DNA of 64,000 bases, taken from positions 62,001 through 126,000 of the forward strand of contig NZ_WKJJ01000016.1 in the NCBI RefSeq assembly GCF_009674485.1, given 5' to 3'. This DNA comes from Pseudoduganella rivuli. GTDB lineage: Bacteria > Pseudomonadota > Gammaproteobacteria > Burkholderiales > Burkholderiaceae_D. Below are positions 55,279-64,000 of this stretch, piece by piece; position 1 is the first letter of the stretch; every line of letters starts with the position of its first letter. The notes under the pieces are model-generated. The model saw only the letters and a program-made list of their open reading frames with translations. It ran no database searches and was not told the origin of the DNA. The translations under genes were made by a program, and so were the position numbers.

Positions 55279-55279
55279 A

Positions 55280-56935
55280 TTACACCAGCTTTGCGGCGTG
55301 TTCGCGCGTCGCGTGGAATTGCAGCTTGGGCCAGCGCTCTTGTGTCAGGCGCAGGTTGACGCCGGACGTTGCCAGGTACGCCAGGTTGCCTGCGGCATCG
55401 TAGGCCACGTTGGCGCTCAAGGCGTTTTCGAAGTCCGACAGGGCTTTCTTGTCGTCCGACGAAACCCAGCGCGCCGTCGAGATCGACGTGCTTTCAAACA
55501 CGGCGTCGACGCCGTATTCGTTCATCAGGCGGCTGGCCACCACTTCAAACTGCAGCACGCCGACCGCGCCCAGCACCAGTTCGCCGCCGGAGACCGGCTT
55601 GAAGACTTGTACGGCGCCCTCCTCGCCCAGCTGTTGCAAGCCTTTGTGCAGCTGCTTGATCTTCAGCGGGTTACGGATGCGCACCTGACGGAAGAAGTCC
55701 GGCGCGAAATACGGGATGCCGGTGAAGGTCAGCATTTCACCTTCGGAGAAGCTGTCGCCGATCTGCATGTTGCCGTGGTTCGGCAAGCCGATGATGTCGC
55801 CCGCGTAGGCTTCTTCCACCTGTTCGCGCGACGATGCCATGAACGTCACCACGGACGACACTTTCACTTCGCGGCCGAGGCGCAAGTGCTTGACTTTCAT
55901 GCCACGCTCGAAACGGCCCGAGCAGACACGCAGGAACGCGATACGGTCGCGGTGCGCCGGGTCCATGTTGGCCTGGATCTTGAACACGAAGCCGGTGAAC
56001 GGCTCTTCGGTCGGCTCCACCACGCGCACGGAGGCGTCGCGGCCACGCGGCGCTGGCGCCCAGTCCACCAGCGCGGACAGGATTTCACGCACGCCGAAGT
56101 TATTGATCGCGGAACCGAAGAACACGGGGGTCTGGATACCGGCCAGGAAGTCTTCCAGGTTGAACGGGTGCGATGCGCCGTGCACCAGTTCCACTTCCAT
56201 GCGCAACTGGTCCATCTCCATCGGGAACATTTCCTGCAGGCGCGGATTGTCGATGCCCTTGATGACTTCCACGTCCTGGTTCGCGCTTTCATCGCCGGCG
56301 CGGAACAGCAGGATCTCGTCATTCAGCAAGTGGTACACACCGCGGAAGTTCTTGCCCATGCCGATCGGCCAAGTGACTGGCGCGCACTGGATCTTCAGCA
56401 CGGATTCCACTTCGTCCAGCAATTCCAGCGGGTCGCGGCATTCGCGGTCCAGCTTGTTCATGAACGTCACGATCGGCGTATTGCGCATACGGCAAACGTC
56501 GAGCAGTTTAATGGTTTGCGCTTCCACACCCTTGGCCGCGTCGATCACCATCAGCGCCGAGTCGACCGCCGTCAACACGCGGTAGGTGTCTTCGGAAAAG
56601 TCCTGGTGGCCCGGGGTGTCCAGCAGGTTGATGATGTGGTCGCGGAAATCGAACTGCATCACCGACGAGGCCACCGAAATGCCGCGCTGCTTTTCGATTT
56701 CCATCCAGTCGGACGTGGCGTGGCGGCCGGATTTACGGGCCTTCACGGTACCGGCCATCTGGATCGCGCCCGAGAACAGCAGCAGTTTTTCCGTCAGCGT
56801 GGTTTTACCCGCGTCCGGGTGGGAAATGATGCCGAACGTGCGGCGGCGCTTGGTTTCACGCGCGATCAGGGCGGCCGATTTGACGCTGCCTTGTTCTGCG
56901 CTGTCGCTGGAGGTGGTTTCGATTTCGTTGGACAT
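55280..56935 (-). CDS. prfC: Peptide chain release factor 3
   Basis: The 551-aa GTPase has G1 SHPDAGKTT, the G2/switch region RGISVASSV, G3 DTPGHQDFS, G4 NKLD (FMNKLDREC), and the RF3-type domains II and III (GAVGVLQFEVVASRL near the end). It recycles RF1/RF2 after termination. ATG 56935 (MSNEIE) is chosen over ATG 56962. Slightly longer than E. coli RF3 (529) owing to the N-terminal Ser/Glu-rich lead. Confidence 0.95.
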   Translation of the reverse strand: MSNEIETTSSDSAEQGSVKSAALIARETKRRRTFGIISHPDAGKTTLTEKLLLFSGAIQMAGTVKARKSGRHATSDWMEIEKQRGISVASSVMQFDFRDHIINLLDTPGHQDFSEDTYRVLTAVDSALMVIDAAKGVEAQTIKLLDVCRMRNTPIVTFMNKLDRECRDPLELLDEVESVLKIQCAPVTWPIGMGKNFRGVYHLLNDEILLFRAGDESANQDVEVIKGIDNPRLQEMFPMEMDQLRMEVELVHGASHPFNLEDFLAGIQTPVFFGSAINNFGVREILSALVDWAPAPRGRDASVRVVEPTEEPFTGFVFKIQANMDPAHRDRIAFLRVCSGRFERGMKVKHLRLGREVKVSSVVTFMASSREQVEEAYAGDIIGLPNHGNMQIGDSFSEGEMLTFTGIPYFAPDFFRQVRIRNPLKIKQLHKGLQQLGEEGAVQVFKPVSGGELVLGAVGVLQFEVVASRLMNEYGVDAVFESTSISTARWVSSDDKKALSDFENALSANVAYDAAGNLAYLATSGVNLRLTQERWPKLQFHATREHAAKLV

Positions 56936-57011
56936 GGGGATGGCCGGGGCCTTGCGGAGCAAAACTGGAGATTTTACACCATTTGCGTGGGGTATTTGGC
57001 TGTGGTGGTGA

Positions 57012-57042
57012 GGGGACAGGCTTGCTTTGCAAACCTGTCCCC
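57012..57042. repeat. Inverted repeat between prfC and pilY1
   Basis: GGGGACAGG and CCTGTCCCC frame a shorter TTGC/GCAA pair around TTT, giving an almost perfect 14-base stem with one mismatch. It lies upstream of prfC and 41 bases after the pilY1 stop. It may terminate pilY1 transcription or be another intergenic repeat class; only this copy was noticed. Confidence 0.5.
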
Positions 57043-57083
57043 GGCATACGGCCCCAGGTGGCGGCGGTTGTGCCCTGGCTTTC

Positions 57084-60000
57084 TTAATCTGTTTTCACGC
57101 GGCGCCAGCCGACGCGGTGGGCGGCGGCGGAATTCATTTCTGTCAGCGGCTTGGTCAGCATTTCGCCTTTGGCCGTCGTGGTGATCATTTTCAGTTCGCC
57201 TTTCGGCAGGCGGATGATGATGAAGCCCACCGCGGCCGACGTATTCGACAGGGTGCCGCCCGCCACCGTGCCGATTGGCGGGTTGCCATTGCATACATTG
57301 ACGCTGTAGAAATTGGACGAGCCGCCCACCGAGCAGGACGACGAGGAACTCGGGATATTCGTCACGACATTCGCCACGCCGCTGACGACTTTCGGGTCCA
57401 GGTTCATGCGCTCGCCCAGGTTCAGGTTCCAGTCGAAGTACCAGCCATCCTGGGTTCCCAGGTCCACCGCATTGGTGGAAATCGAGTAGGTGTTCACGTT
57501 GCTGCCGGAACCCTGCAGGCTGAGGGTCTGCTTCACCATGCTGGTGCCCCGGATGGCGACGCAGGGCGTGGTGGTACAACTGTCCGTATCCTTGACCAGG
57601 TACAGGCTCTGGGTATCGGTGTTGGTGGTGTCCGGCACGTCCAGCAACCGCCCGGTGCCGAACAGCACTACCTTCTTGGCAGTCACGGTGCCGCTGCTAT
57701 CGGTGGCAGCGCACAGCGTCACTTCCGGCCGTGCGGTAATCGGCTGCAACGTTCCCGCATCGGCCAGGTTTTTCACCGTGACGGCGCCCGCCGCATCGGT
57801 CAGGTCGAATTTCCACAGCTTGCCGTCGTTGTCGCCACCATAAACATAGGTGATGACGGGGTCCGTCGCAGGATCGTTCGTGATCGCGGTGATTTTAGAG
57901 AAGCCCGAAGGGGTCGTCGTGCTGCCGGAACCGGTCGATACTTTCTTCAGGATCGTGCCCGTTTCAACATCCACAATGTACAGCCAGCCTTGCCCATCGC
58001 CGGTGTTGACGCCGTCGACACCCGGCACGTTGTTATAGCCCGACGTCAGTATCACCACCCACTTGTTTTGCCACATGCCATATTGCGCATTGCCGAATGT
58101 CAGTCCGATGTTGGGGTCGTTGATCGCGCAGACCGTCGAATCGGCGCAAATTTCCCACAGCGCCTTCGGCGAATCCGGGTCCGTCACGTCCAGCGCATAG
58201 AAGCCCCGGCCGCCGCCATTCAAGCCGGCCACCATGACGGTATGCCAGGCGCCGCCATAATAGACGTCGCCCAGTTCGGGCGAACCGTCGGTGGTGAACT
58301 GGTGGTTGGTGCCGTAGGTGGTGCTGGTCAGCGCATACAGCTTTTTCATGGTGATGCGCGGCACGTACGCCCAGCGCTCATTGCCGGTCGCGGCCTCGAA
58401 CGAATGCAGCATGCCGTCGTTGGCGGCGGTCATCACGGTTGCGGAACGGCTTGCCCACAGCGCCTTGAACGCATCGTAGCCGGACAGCGTATAACTCTTG
58501 CGCGGGTCGCGCATATACGCCGGTTTCGACGACGCGATATCGCCCAGCACGATCGGGATCGGGCCCGATGCCCCCGCCGGCGTATAGCTGGTCTGCGTAT
58601 AGGCACGGAAAATCGCATCATCGGCATAGGTCTGCACGCCCCGCAGCCAGTTAACGACGTTGGCGCCGTCGTTGACGATGGCGCGGTCGGCCGTGGACAG
58701 CAGCGTGCACTGCGACAGCAACGTGCACTTGTTGCTGAACCAGGCCTGTTCCGTGGCGGTCAAGCCGGTGTAGGTGAATTGCTTCAGGGTCGGCGTGGCC
58801 GCCGTCGTATCCAGGCTCCAGATTTTCCGGGTGCCGCCGATGGCTTGCTGTCCCACCTTGTCGGAGCTGGTCCACGTGACCGACGTGCTCACGACACCGG
58901 TGGCCGGATCGATCTTGCGGTCGGTCAGCTCGCCATACCATTTCACGGTGGTGAACGTATCCGAGAAAATGTCATTGTCCTGCTGCGAAATATTCGGCGT
59001 CGACGTCGCCGCCGCGGCAGCTGCCCCGACCGACACCTGCATGTTCGCCAGCGCGGTCGATAACCCCTCCACCACTTCCTTCGGCTCGTTGGCGCTGAAG
59101 TATTTGCCGTGGCCGTTGATGGCGGCGTGCCACAGGTCGTCCACCCGTTCCTGCACGGTGCTGGCCGTGCTGGTGGTTTGCGGGTCCGGCCATACGTAGG
59201 CGCCGTTGCTGTTCCACGGGCAGCCGGATGCCACGCCCGTGATCAGGTTGTAAAAGTCGCCGCCCACCTTGGGCGCCGTATCGTAATTCGCCTCGTACGT
59301 CATCACGCCATCCATGCCCAGGCCCAGCGTGTACGTGTTCATGTGCAAGTGCGTGTTTTCGCCGGCGGCGGCCGGCACCTGGCCGGGCTTGGTCATGTCC
59401 GGTTCCAGCGACGGGCGCAGCGACACCGTTCCCGTGTTGGAGCCGCCGTTGTACCAATACAGCGCCACGTCGGAAATCGATTGCTGCGTCTGTGCGCGCG
59501 GATCGACGCAGCCGCGTGCCGACGTGCAGAAGCGGTTGGCGTTTTCCACGTTGTCATTATTGAGCACCGTGGTGGACGCGCCGCCGTTCCAGTAGCCGTC
59601 CGTGGTCAGGATCATGAAATTCGGCTGGCACGGGTACTGCACCACTTCCTGCCCCGACGCATAGTTATACGGGCTCTGGTTGGCAAACATCTTGCCGACA
59701 CTGTCCATCGCCGTGCGGATCGGTGTCGAGCCGCTGGTGGTGGTGTTGTACAGCGCGCTGTACCAGTTGGTGCGCGACGTGCCGACAAAGTCCGCCGGTT
59801 TCATGTCGATGGCGGCGCCCGCCCCCGCATTGGACAGTTTCACGTAGCCGACGCGGTAATTGCTGTTGATGGCGGCAAAGGCAATGCCCACGGCGGTTTT
59901 CATCATTTGCAAACGGCTCTTGTAGTACGAGTACCAGTTGGCGAAGTTGGTCATTTCCTCCGCATAGGTGCAGACGCCCGCCGTCGTCACGCAGTCGCTG

Positions 60001-61730
60001 CGGTCCGTGGCTTTTGGATAGGTGCTGCCGGACGTCAGGTTCACGCGCACAAAAGTGCTGGGGGCGTCCGAACCGGACGACAGCGCCGCCGTCGTGGTGG
60101 GAATGCTGTCCGTCGTGGCGGACGCCGCCGCCACGTAGCCGGAACCGGCCGTGTAGCTGAAGGCAATCGAGCCGCCGGCCGACAGGGACCCGGTGGACGG
60201 CGTATCGGAATTGCTGTTGACCGCCGTATCGACCAGGCAAATCTTGGTATTGCTTTGCGCCGCGCACGTGGACGTGATGCTGTTGCCGCCGACATAGGCC
60301 TTGATGGTGCCGCCGGTGCCGATCGCCGATACGATGGTGCTGGCCACCGTGCTGGCGCTCTTGTTGGTGCCCAGGCTGATGTTGGTGGCCAGGGTGGTGC
60401 CGCCCCACGTGACGCTGGCCAGTTTCGGCGTGCCGCTGTTGGACGTGGTGCCCGACACGGAGATCAGCGCGGTGGGCGACACGCGCGCCACGGCCGCCGT
60501 CACGGTGACGGTGGGCGCCGTGACCGTGATGCCCCAGCCGGAACGGCTGCTGTCATTCACGGTCAGGCAGGTGCTGACCGACTTGCTGCCGGTGCAAATC
60601 ACCGGCACCACGGCCACCACGCTGTCGGACGCCAGCGTGATGCCGAACGTCGAACAGGCCGGCACCGTGGGCTGGCCGATCGGCGTTTTCACGCACGCGT
60701 AGTACTGGTTGGTCAGGCCCGTCTTGGCAATGATGCTGGCGGCCAGCGCGCTGGCCAGCGTCTGCTGTTTCAGCGCGCTGTTGGTGCCGGTCGATGCCGT
60801 TACCGTACCGTTGGTGATGGTGCGCGCGGTGCTAGGGTCGGGAATGGTGGCGCTGGTGATGGTCATCGATGCGCTGGACGACGACGCGCCGATGGTGATG
60901 GTGCCGTACGATGCGGTGGCGCCGCTGGCGGTCGAATAGCGCGGATAAATGTAGCTGCCGACGCGCTTGGCCTGGCAATTGATCAGGTTGACGTCGGTGC
61001 ACCAGCGCAGCTTGGCCGCCACCGGATAGCCGGACGGCGCGGAAGCGCCCGCCGCCGTGGACTTACACACCGTCATGGTCTCGTCCGTGCAGTACTCCGC
61101 CACGGAGATCGTGTAGTAATACGGGCCGGTGGTGATTTTCGTCGGGTACTTGTAAGTCGCGTCCGGATACGTGTAGGTCGCCGTATTGGTCTTGCAATCC
61201 GTGCCGCCGGACACCGTGCACCATTTCAGGTCGGGAAAACCATTGGTCAGGTTGATGGCGGTATCGCTGGCCGCGTACAAATCCTTGTTGTAGACACCGA
61301 AGCCGTCGCTGACCACGTTAGTCCAGTTGGTGGTATTGGCGGCCGTCTGTTCGTTGTAATACGTCCCGTCCGCCTTGATCGGCGGCTGGTAGCGGATCTT
61401 CGGGTTATAGATCTGGCGGTTGAAGTCCGGCGACATGAATGGCGGGTGCCCCACGTCGCACGCCATTTGCCCGTTCGACAGCTTGGCGCCGGAACGGCAC
61501 AGGTTGTCGTTGATATAGTCCGGCGTGTAATGCTGTTCCATCGATCCGGAGTTATCGAACAGCAGCATCAGGTTGGGTTTCACACTGCCGGTGCCGGAAA
61601 TGTTCAGCAGCGGCACTTGCGCGATATTGGTGGTGGCGGCAATGCCGGGCAGCGGCGTCACGGCAGCCAGCGCCAACGCCATGGTGACCATGGCTGTCAG
61701 CGCGGCGCGCGGGAGGGAGATGGCGTGCAT
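57084..61730 (-). CDS. pilY1: PilY1-like type IV pilus adhesin/tip protein
   Basis: The 1548-aa protein has a signal peptide (about 1-32), a von Willebrand A-type MIDAS start LLFDNSGSM (Asp59, Ser61, Ser63), and a C-terminal PilC-type beta-propeller (about 1050-1480, with NDGMLHSFEAATGNERWAY and GGDNDGKLWKFDL). Residues about 265-555 are a Ser/Thr/Gly/Val-rich insertion inside the vWA region. PilY1 sits at the pilus tip and acts in adhesion, surface sensing and retraction control. It is the last gene of the minor-pilin operon, 12 bases after pilX. Confidence 0.92.
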   Translation of the reverse strand: MHAISLPRAALTAMVTMALALAAVTPLPGIAATTNIAQVPLLNISGTGSVKPNLMLLFDNSGSMEQHYTPDYINDNLCRSGAKLSNGQMACDVGHPPFMSPDFNRQIYNPKIRYQPPIKADGTYYNEQTAANTTNWTNVVSDGFGVYNKDLYAASDTAINLTNGFPDLKWCTVSGGTDCKTNTATYTYPDATYKYPTKITTGPYYYTISVAEYCTDETMTVCKSTAAGASAPSGYPVAAKLRWCTDVNLINCQAKRVGSYIYPRYSTASGATASYGTITIGASSSSASMTITSATIPDPSTARTITNGTVTASTGTNSALKQQTLASALAASIIAKTGLTNQYYACVKTPIGQPTVPACSTFGITLASDSVVAVVPVICTGSKSVSTCLTVNDSSRSGWGITVTAPTVTVTAAVARVSPTALISVSGTTSNSGTPKLASVTWGGTTLATNISLGTNKSASTVASTIVSAIGTGGTIKAYVGGNSITSTCAAQSNTKICLVDTAVNSNSDTPSTGSLSAGGSIAFSYTAGSGYVAAASATTDSIPTTTAALSSGSDAPSTFVRVNLTSGSTYPKATDRSDCVTTAGVCTYAEEMTNFANWYSYYKSRLQMMKTAVGIAFAAINSNYRVGYVKLSNAGAGAAIDMKPADFVGTSRTNWYSALYNTTTSGSTPIRTAMDSVGKMFANQSPYNYASGQEVVQYPCQPNFMILTTDGYWNGGASTTVLNNDNVENANRFCTSARGCVDPRAQTQQSISDVALYWYNGGSNTGTVSLRPSLEPDMTKPGQVPAAAGENTHLHMNTYTLGLGMDGVMTYEANYDTAPKVGGDFYNLITGVASGCPWNSNGAYVWPDPQTTSTASTVQERVDDLWHAAINGHGKYFSANEPKEVVEGLSTALANMQVSVGAAAAAATSTPNISQQDNDIFSDTFTTVKWYGELTDRKIDPATGVVSTSVTWTSSDKVGQQAIGGTRKIWSLDTTAATPTLKQFTYTGLTATEQAWFSNKCTLLSQCTLLSTADRAIVNDGANVVNWLRGVQTYADDAIFRAYTQTSYTPAGASGPIPIVLGDIASSKPAYMRDPRKSYTLSGYDAFKALWASRSATVMTAANDGMLHSFEAATGNERWAYVPRITMKKLYALTSTTYGTNHQFTTDGSPELGDVYYGGAWHTVMVAGLNGGGRGFYALDVTDPDSPKALWEICADSTVCAINDPNIGLTFGNAQYGMWQNKWVVILTSGYNNVPGVDGVNTGDGQGWLYIVDVETGTILKKVSTGSGSTTTPSGFSKITAITNDPATDPVITYVYGGDNDGKLWKFDLTDAAGAVTVKNLADAGTLQPITARPEVTLCAATDSSGTVTAKKVVLFGTGRLLDVPDTTNTDTQSLYLVKDTDSCTTTPCVAIRGTSMVKQTLSLQGSGSNVNTYSISTNAVDLGTQDGWYFDWNLNLGERMNLDPKVVSGVANVVTNIPSSSSSCSVGGSSNFYSVNVCNGNPPIGTVAGGTLSNTSAAVGFIIIRLPKGELKMITTTAKGEMLTKPLTEMNSAAAHRVGWRRVKTD

Positions 61731-61742
61731 GATTGATTTCCT

Positions 61743-62339
61743 TCAGGGTCCCATCATCACCACGGCCTGGGTGACGACATTGCCGCCCCGCGCGCCGTAG
61801 ATGCGCGCCGTGACGACGTAATGCAATTCGGGGATGGCGTTGTATTCGGAACGGTCCGACGACAGGCTTTCGCCCAGCTTGGTCGCCGAACCCACCTTGC
61901 TCTTGGACGACGTCAGGGTGCAGCGGTTGGCGGGCGCGGTCGCGTTGTAGTCGCCCGCGAACATGCACATGCGGTGGATCACGTATTCAATTTCATTGCC
62001 GGCCGTGTCGGTGACGTGGGCCGAGCCTTCCCAATAGTCGCTGCTGCTGATCGATTGCGCGGGATTGATCGTGGCGCGGTAGCCGTTGACGGAGTCGTGC
62101 TGCAGCAGCGTCTCCTTGGACACGGTCGACAGGTACTGGAACGCCGTGTGCAGCCCCAGGTCGGCCGCCTTCGACAGTGCCGAGTCATACGCCAGGTTGG
62201 CCGTTGCCATGGTGGTCGACGTGGTGGATTTCACCAGGTACAGGCTGCTGATCAGCATCACCGTCAACAGGATCAGCACGATGGGCAGCGCCATGCCCCG
62301 CTGGCGCGCGCCGGAAAGAACGAGAGCGTGGCGCATCAT
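61743..62339 (-). CDS. pilX: Type IV pilus minor protein PilX
   Basis: The 198-aa protein has a short basic lead ending in Gly followed by MALPIVLILLTVMLISSLYL (cleavage at RQRG/MALP) and a PilX-type C-terminal domain. Position 5 of the mature form is Ile rather than the usual Glu, as is common for PilX/GspK relatives. Its ATGA start overlaps the pilW stop by four bases. With PilV, PilW and PilY1 it forms the initiation and tip complex. Confidence 0.85.
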   Translation of the reverse strand: MMRHALVLSGARQRGMALPIVLILLTVMLISSLYLVKSTTSTTMATANLAYDSALSKAADLGLHTAFQYLSTVSKETLLQHDSVNGYRATINPAQSISSSDYWEGSAHVTDTAGNEIEYVIHRMCMFAGDYNATAPANRCTLTSSKSKVGSATKLGESLSSDRSEYNAIPELHYVVTARIYGARGGNVVTQAVVMMGP

Positions 62340-63496
62340 GTCGGCCTCCAGCCGGAATTGCGGATCGGGACGATGGCTTCGAACACCCGGTAACGGTAGC
62401 ACTTCCAGTCGAACGGATCGTTGGTCAGCGCCACCGGCGCCGTCACCGACACCGCCGTCACGCCGGACGGGCTGGCGTTGGAAAACAGTACCGGGGCCGC
62501 CGTGGTGGCCGTGCAAGTCCCCGAGCTGCCCGGTTTTTCCGGCGCGCCGCTGCGCGCCACGATGGCGATACGGATTGCCGCCACGCGGCGGTAGTCGCCC
62601 GCATTGCCGGTGCCGCTGACGCCATCGGCATCGATCATCGTGTTCGACCATTGCGACACCTGCATCGATGTCGCCGCATCGAAAATCGCCGCGGCGCGCG
62701 TATCGAAGCCATATTGCGCTTTCAGCGCAACGATATTGCCGACCACGGAAACAGGCGCGGCGGCCGCGCCTTCCAAATTACTGGCGCGCAAAGTCAGCAC
62801 GCCGTTGGTGGTGGTCCACGTGTGCAGCGACAGGTTGCGTGCCGGCCCCAGGTTGAATACGCGGGCCCGCCCCGCCGCGTAGCTGTTGCCGCCCAGCGAC
62901 CCGCTGTTGAAGCGGTTGCCGTCGCCACTGGAAAACTGCAGCGAGGACGCCAGTGGGTCGGCGCTCAGCTGCGCGATGGCGCAATTGCCGCCGGACGGTT
63001 CATTGGCCACCACGATGGCGTCGCCGGTCGCGAAGCCGAATGGCGCCTGGGTGTCGATGTCGAGCGTATCGGCGCCGGCATACAGCGAGCGCACTTTCAC
63101 GGAACCGACGCCGGTCGGCGACGTGCCCGCATACAGGCTGATGGTGTCGGAACCGGTGCTGCTGTGCTGGATGATGACGGGCGCCAGCGGCGTGCGGTTG
63201 GCGCCGCTGCTGGCGTCGACGGCCAGTTCAAAGCCGCTGGTGTCGCTGAACGCGGTATTGCAGCCGGTCAGCAACTCGTCGTTCAAGCCCCATCCCGCCT
63301 GGGCCGCGTCTTCATTGATGGAAAACAGCGCCAGCATGCCGTTCTGCATCTGGTCCGAACCGCCCAGCGAACTGGCCTTGTTTTGTTCGGCCGACACCAG
63401 CATGCGGGTGGCGAAGGTCATGGCCAGCAAGCCGACGGTCATCGCCACCATCAGCTCGACCACGGAAAAGCCCTGGGTAGCTTTAATAGATTTCAT
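62336..63496 (-). CDS. pilW: Type IV pilus minor pilin PilW
   Basis: The 386-aa protein has a type III signal peptide, MKSIKATQG/FSVVELMVAMTVG, with the conserved Glu5 of the mature protein, and a long beta-rich C-terminal domain. Start 63496 overlaps the pilV stop (ATGA). The frame is open upstream to 63658, but that part lies inside pilV. Confidence 0.88.
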   Translation of the reverse strand: MKSIKATQGFSVVELMVAMTVGLLAMTFATRMLVSAEQNKASSLGGSDQMQNGMLALFSINEDAAQAGWGLNDELLTGCNTAFSDTSGFELAVDASSGANRTPLAPVIIQHSSTGSDTISLYAGTSPTGVGSVKVRSLYAGADTLDIDTQAPFGFATGDAIVVANEPSGGNCAIAQLSADPLASSLQFSSGDGNRFNSGSLGGNSYAAGRARVFNLGPARNLSLHTWTTTNGVLTLRASNLEGAAAAPVSVVGNIVALKAQYGFDTRAAAIFDAATSMQVSQWSNTMIDADGVSGTGNAGDYRRVAAIRIAIVARSGAPEKPGSSGTCTATTAAPVLFSNASPSGVTAVSVTAPVALTNDPFDWKCYRYRVFEAIVPIRNSGWRPT

Positions 63497-63918
63497 GATG
63501 CGTTCGCCACGTAAGAAGTCAGCACATGCCGGTTTTCGCTGGCGCCCGTCTTGCGCGTCCAGCGGATGCTGATGTCGACGCGGGTGCGGCCCGTCTGCGG
63601 CGTGACCGTCACGGCCACGATGGCGTTCGGGATGCGCGCCTTGGTTTCCGTCAGCCATGGCGCCAGCACGGCATTGGCCGAGCCGCTTTCCGTGACGGCG
63701 TAGGACGCCAGGTTGGCGGCGTCGTTGCTCATGATGCCCAGCAGCGTATCGCCGGCAATGGTGGCTTCGGCGCGCATGCCGGCGTCGGACAGCGCGGAAT
63801 AGGCGCGCGCCTGCATGCCGACCGCGCCCAGCAAGCCGACGCCGAGGATGACGATGGCAATGATGGCTTCCAGCATGGCGACACCCCGCTGGCGCCGGGT
63901 CTGGTTGAGCGCTTTCAT
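63493..63918 (-). CDS. pilV: Type IV pilus minor pilin PilV
   Basis: The 141-aa protein has the prepilin signal MKALNQTRRQRG/VAMLEAIIAIVILG with Glu5 of the mature form. ATG 63918 places it at the usual distance; the frame is open to 63963. It overlaps the preceding fimT/gspH-like gene by a few bases at ATGA, so translation is coupled along the operon. Confidence 0.88.
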   Translation of the reverse strand: MKALNQTRRQRGVAMLEAIIAIVILGVGLLGAVGMQARAYSALSDAGMRAEATIAGDTLLGIMSNDAANLASYAVTESGSANAVLAPWLTETKARIPNAIVAVTVTPQTGRTRVDISIRWTRKTGASENRHVLTSYVANAS

Positions 63919-64000
63919 GGCGGGCAGGCCCGGGAATCGGGCGCGGATAAGGTTGGATTGCACTTGGTGGCGGTGCCGGCCAGCGTCACGGCAACGGCCA
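63915..64000 (-). CDS. C-terminus of a FimT/GspH-like minor pilin, truncated by the window edge
   Basis: The frame coming in from the right edge reads AVAVTLAGTATKCNPTLSAP and ends DSRACPP at a TGA that overlaps the pilV ATG. A pair of cysteines near the end is typical of FimT/GspH-type pseudopilin tails, and this is the usual first gene of the pilVWXY1 operon. The call rests on context and 27 residues. Confidence 0.55.
   Translation of the reverse strand, partial: AVAVTLAGTATKCNPTLSAPDSRACPP

Noticed and set aside
59109..61736. 875-codon plus-strand open frame across pilY1
   Set aside because: Antisense shadow; the minus strand has a signal peptide, MIDAS motif and PilC-type propeller.

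Overview
The window is high-GC bacterial DNA that reads as a chromosome segment from a Burkholderiales betaproteobacterium, most likely Oxalobacteraceae (Massilia/Duganella/Janthinobacterium group). The support is the housekeeping set and its order (smc-zipA-ligA-galU-def, an RpfE-type gene before recJ, lolC/lolE/lolD-tatD-comEC, a DUF1631 protein, riboswitch-controlled gcvTHP), the codon bias and the type IV minor-pilin operon. I saw no rRNA, tRNA, CRISPR array, insertion sequence or prophage. Functional calls come from motif and family recognition by eye, not from a database search.

Layout. 1-4.6 kb: the end of a DUF4337 gene, a PLP amino-acid decarboxylase with a clear terminator, and a sigma-54 activator whose upstream Shine-Dalgarno/ATG is cut off by an in-frame stop. 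4.6-12.5 kb (minus strand): a compact eight-gene operon of largely unknown function. It holds three members of one paralogous family (two with an acidic leader-like segment, a basic amphipathic stretch and a glycine-zipper segment), a low-complexity protein, an alpha-oxoamine-synthase-like PLP protein with altered active-site residues, a large unknown protein, an HEVGH metallopeptidase and an amidohydrolase. This is the best candidate for an undescribed system. 12.7-17.5 kb: an envelope-stress module in which cpxR/cpxA-like genes diverge from a Spy/CpxP-like gene, a Gly/Pro-rich protein and an intradiol-dioxygenase-like lipoprotein. Three GTAAA-N5-GTAA(A/G) boxes lie between them, and several of the proteins carry collagen-like Gly-Pro tracts.

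17.5-46.8 kb is mainly core genome: dcd, an alpha/beta hydrolase, comEC, tatD, lolD and two tandem lolC/E genes, an RpfE-type gene and recJ, the def-galU-ligA-zipA-smc cluster, a low-molecular-weight phosphatase, a DUF1631 protein, a ClpP-like protein, and a tandem glycine riboswitch followed by gcvT-gcvH-gcvP. A dispersed intergenic inverted repeat occurs at three places around and after the gcv genes.

46.9-54.4 kb is accessory. Two large minus-strand genes, one resembling the P-47/OrfX TULIP-type proteins of clostridial toxin clusters and one a possible beta-propeller, diverge from a winged-helix/nSTAND/TPR protein and a DP-EP-family protein. A perfect 14-bp palindrome lies between the two sides. 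The nSTAND gene is a mosaic: its first part has the composition of the chromosome and its second part and the DP-EP gene are clearly AT-rich. 54.4-64 kb returns to ordinary genes: a small membrane protein, a secreted cupin, prfC, and the minor-pilin operon (fimT/gspH-like, pilV, pilW, pilX, pilY1), which runs off the right edge.
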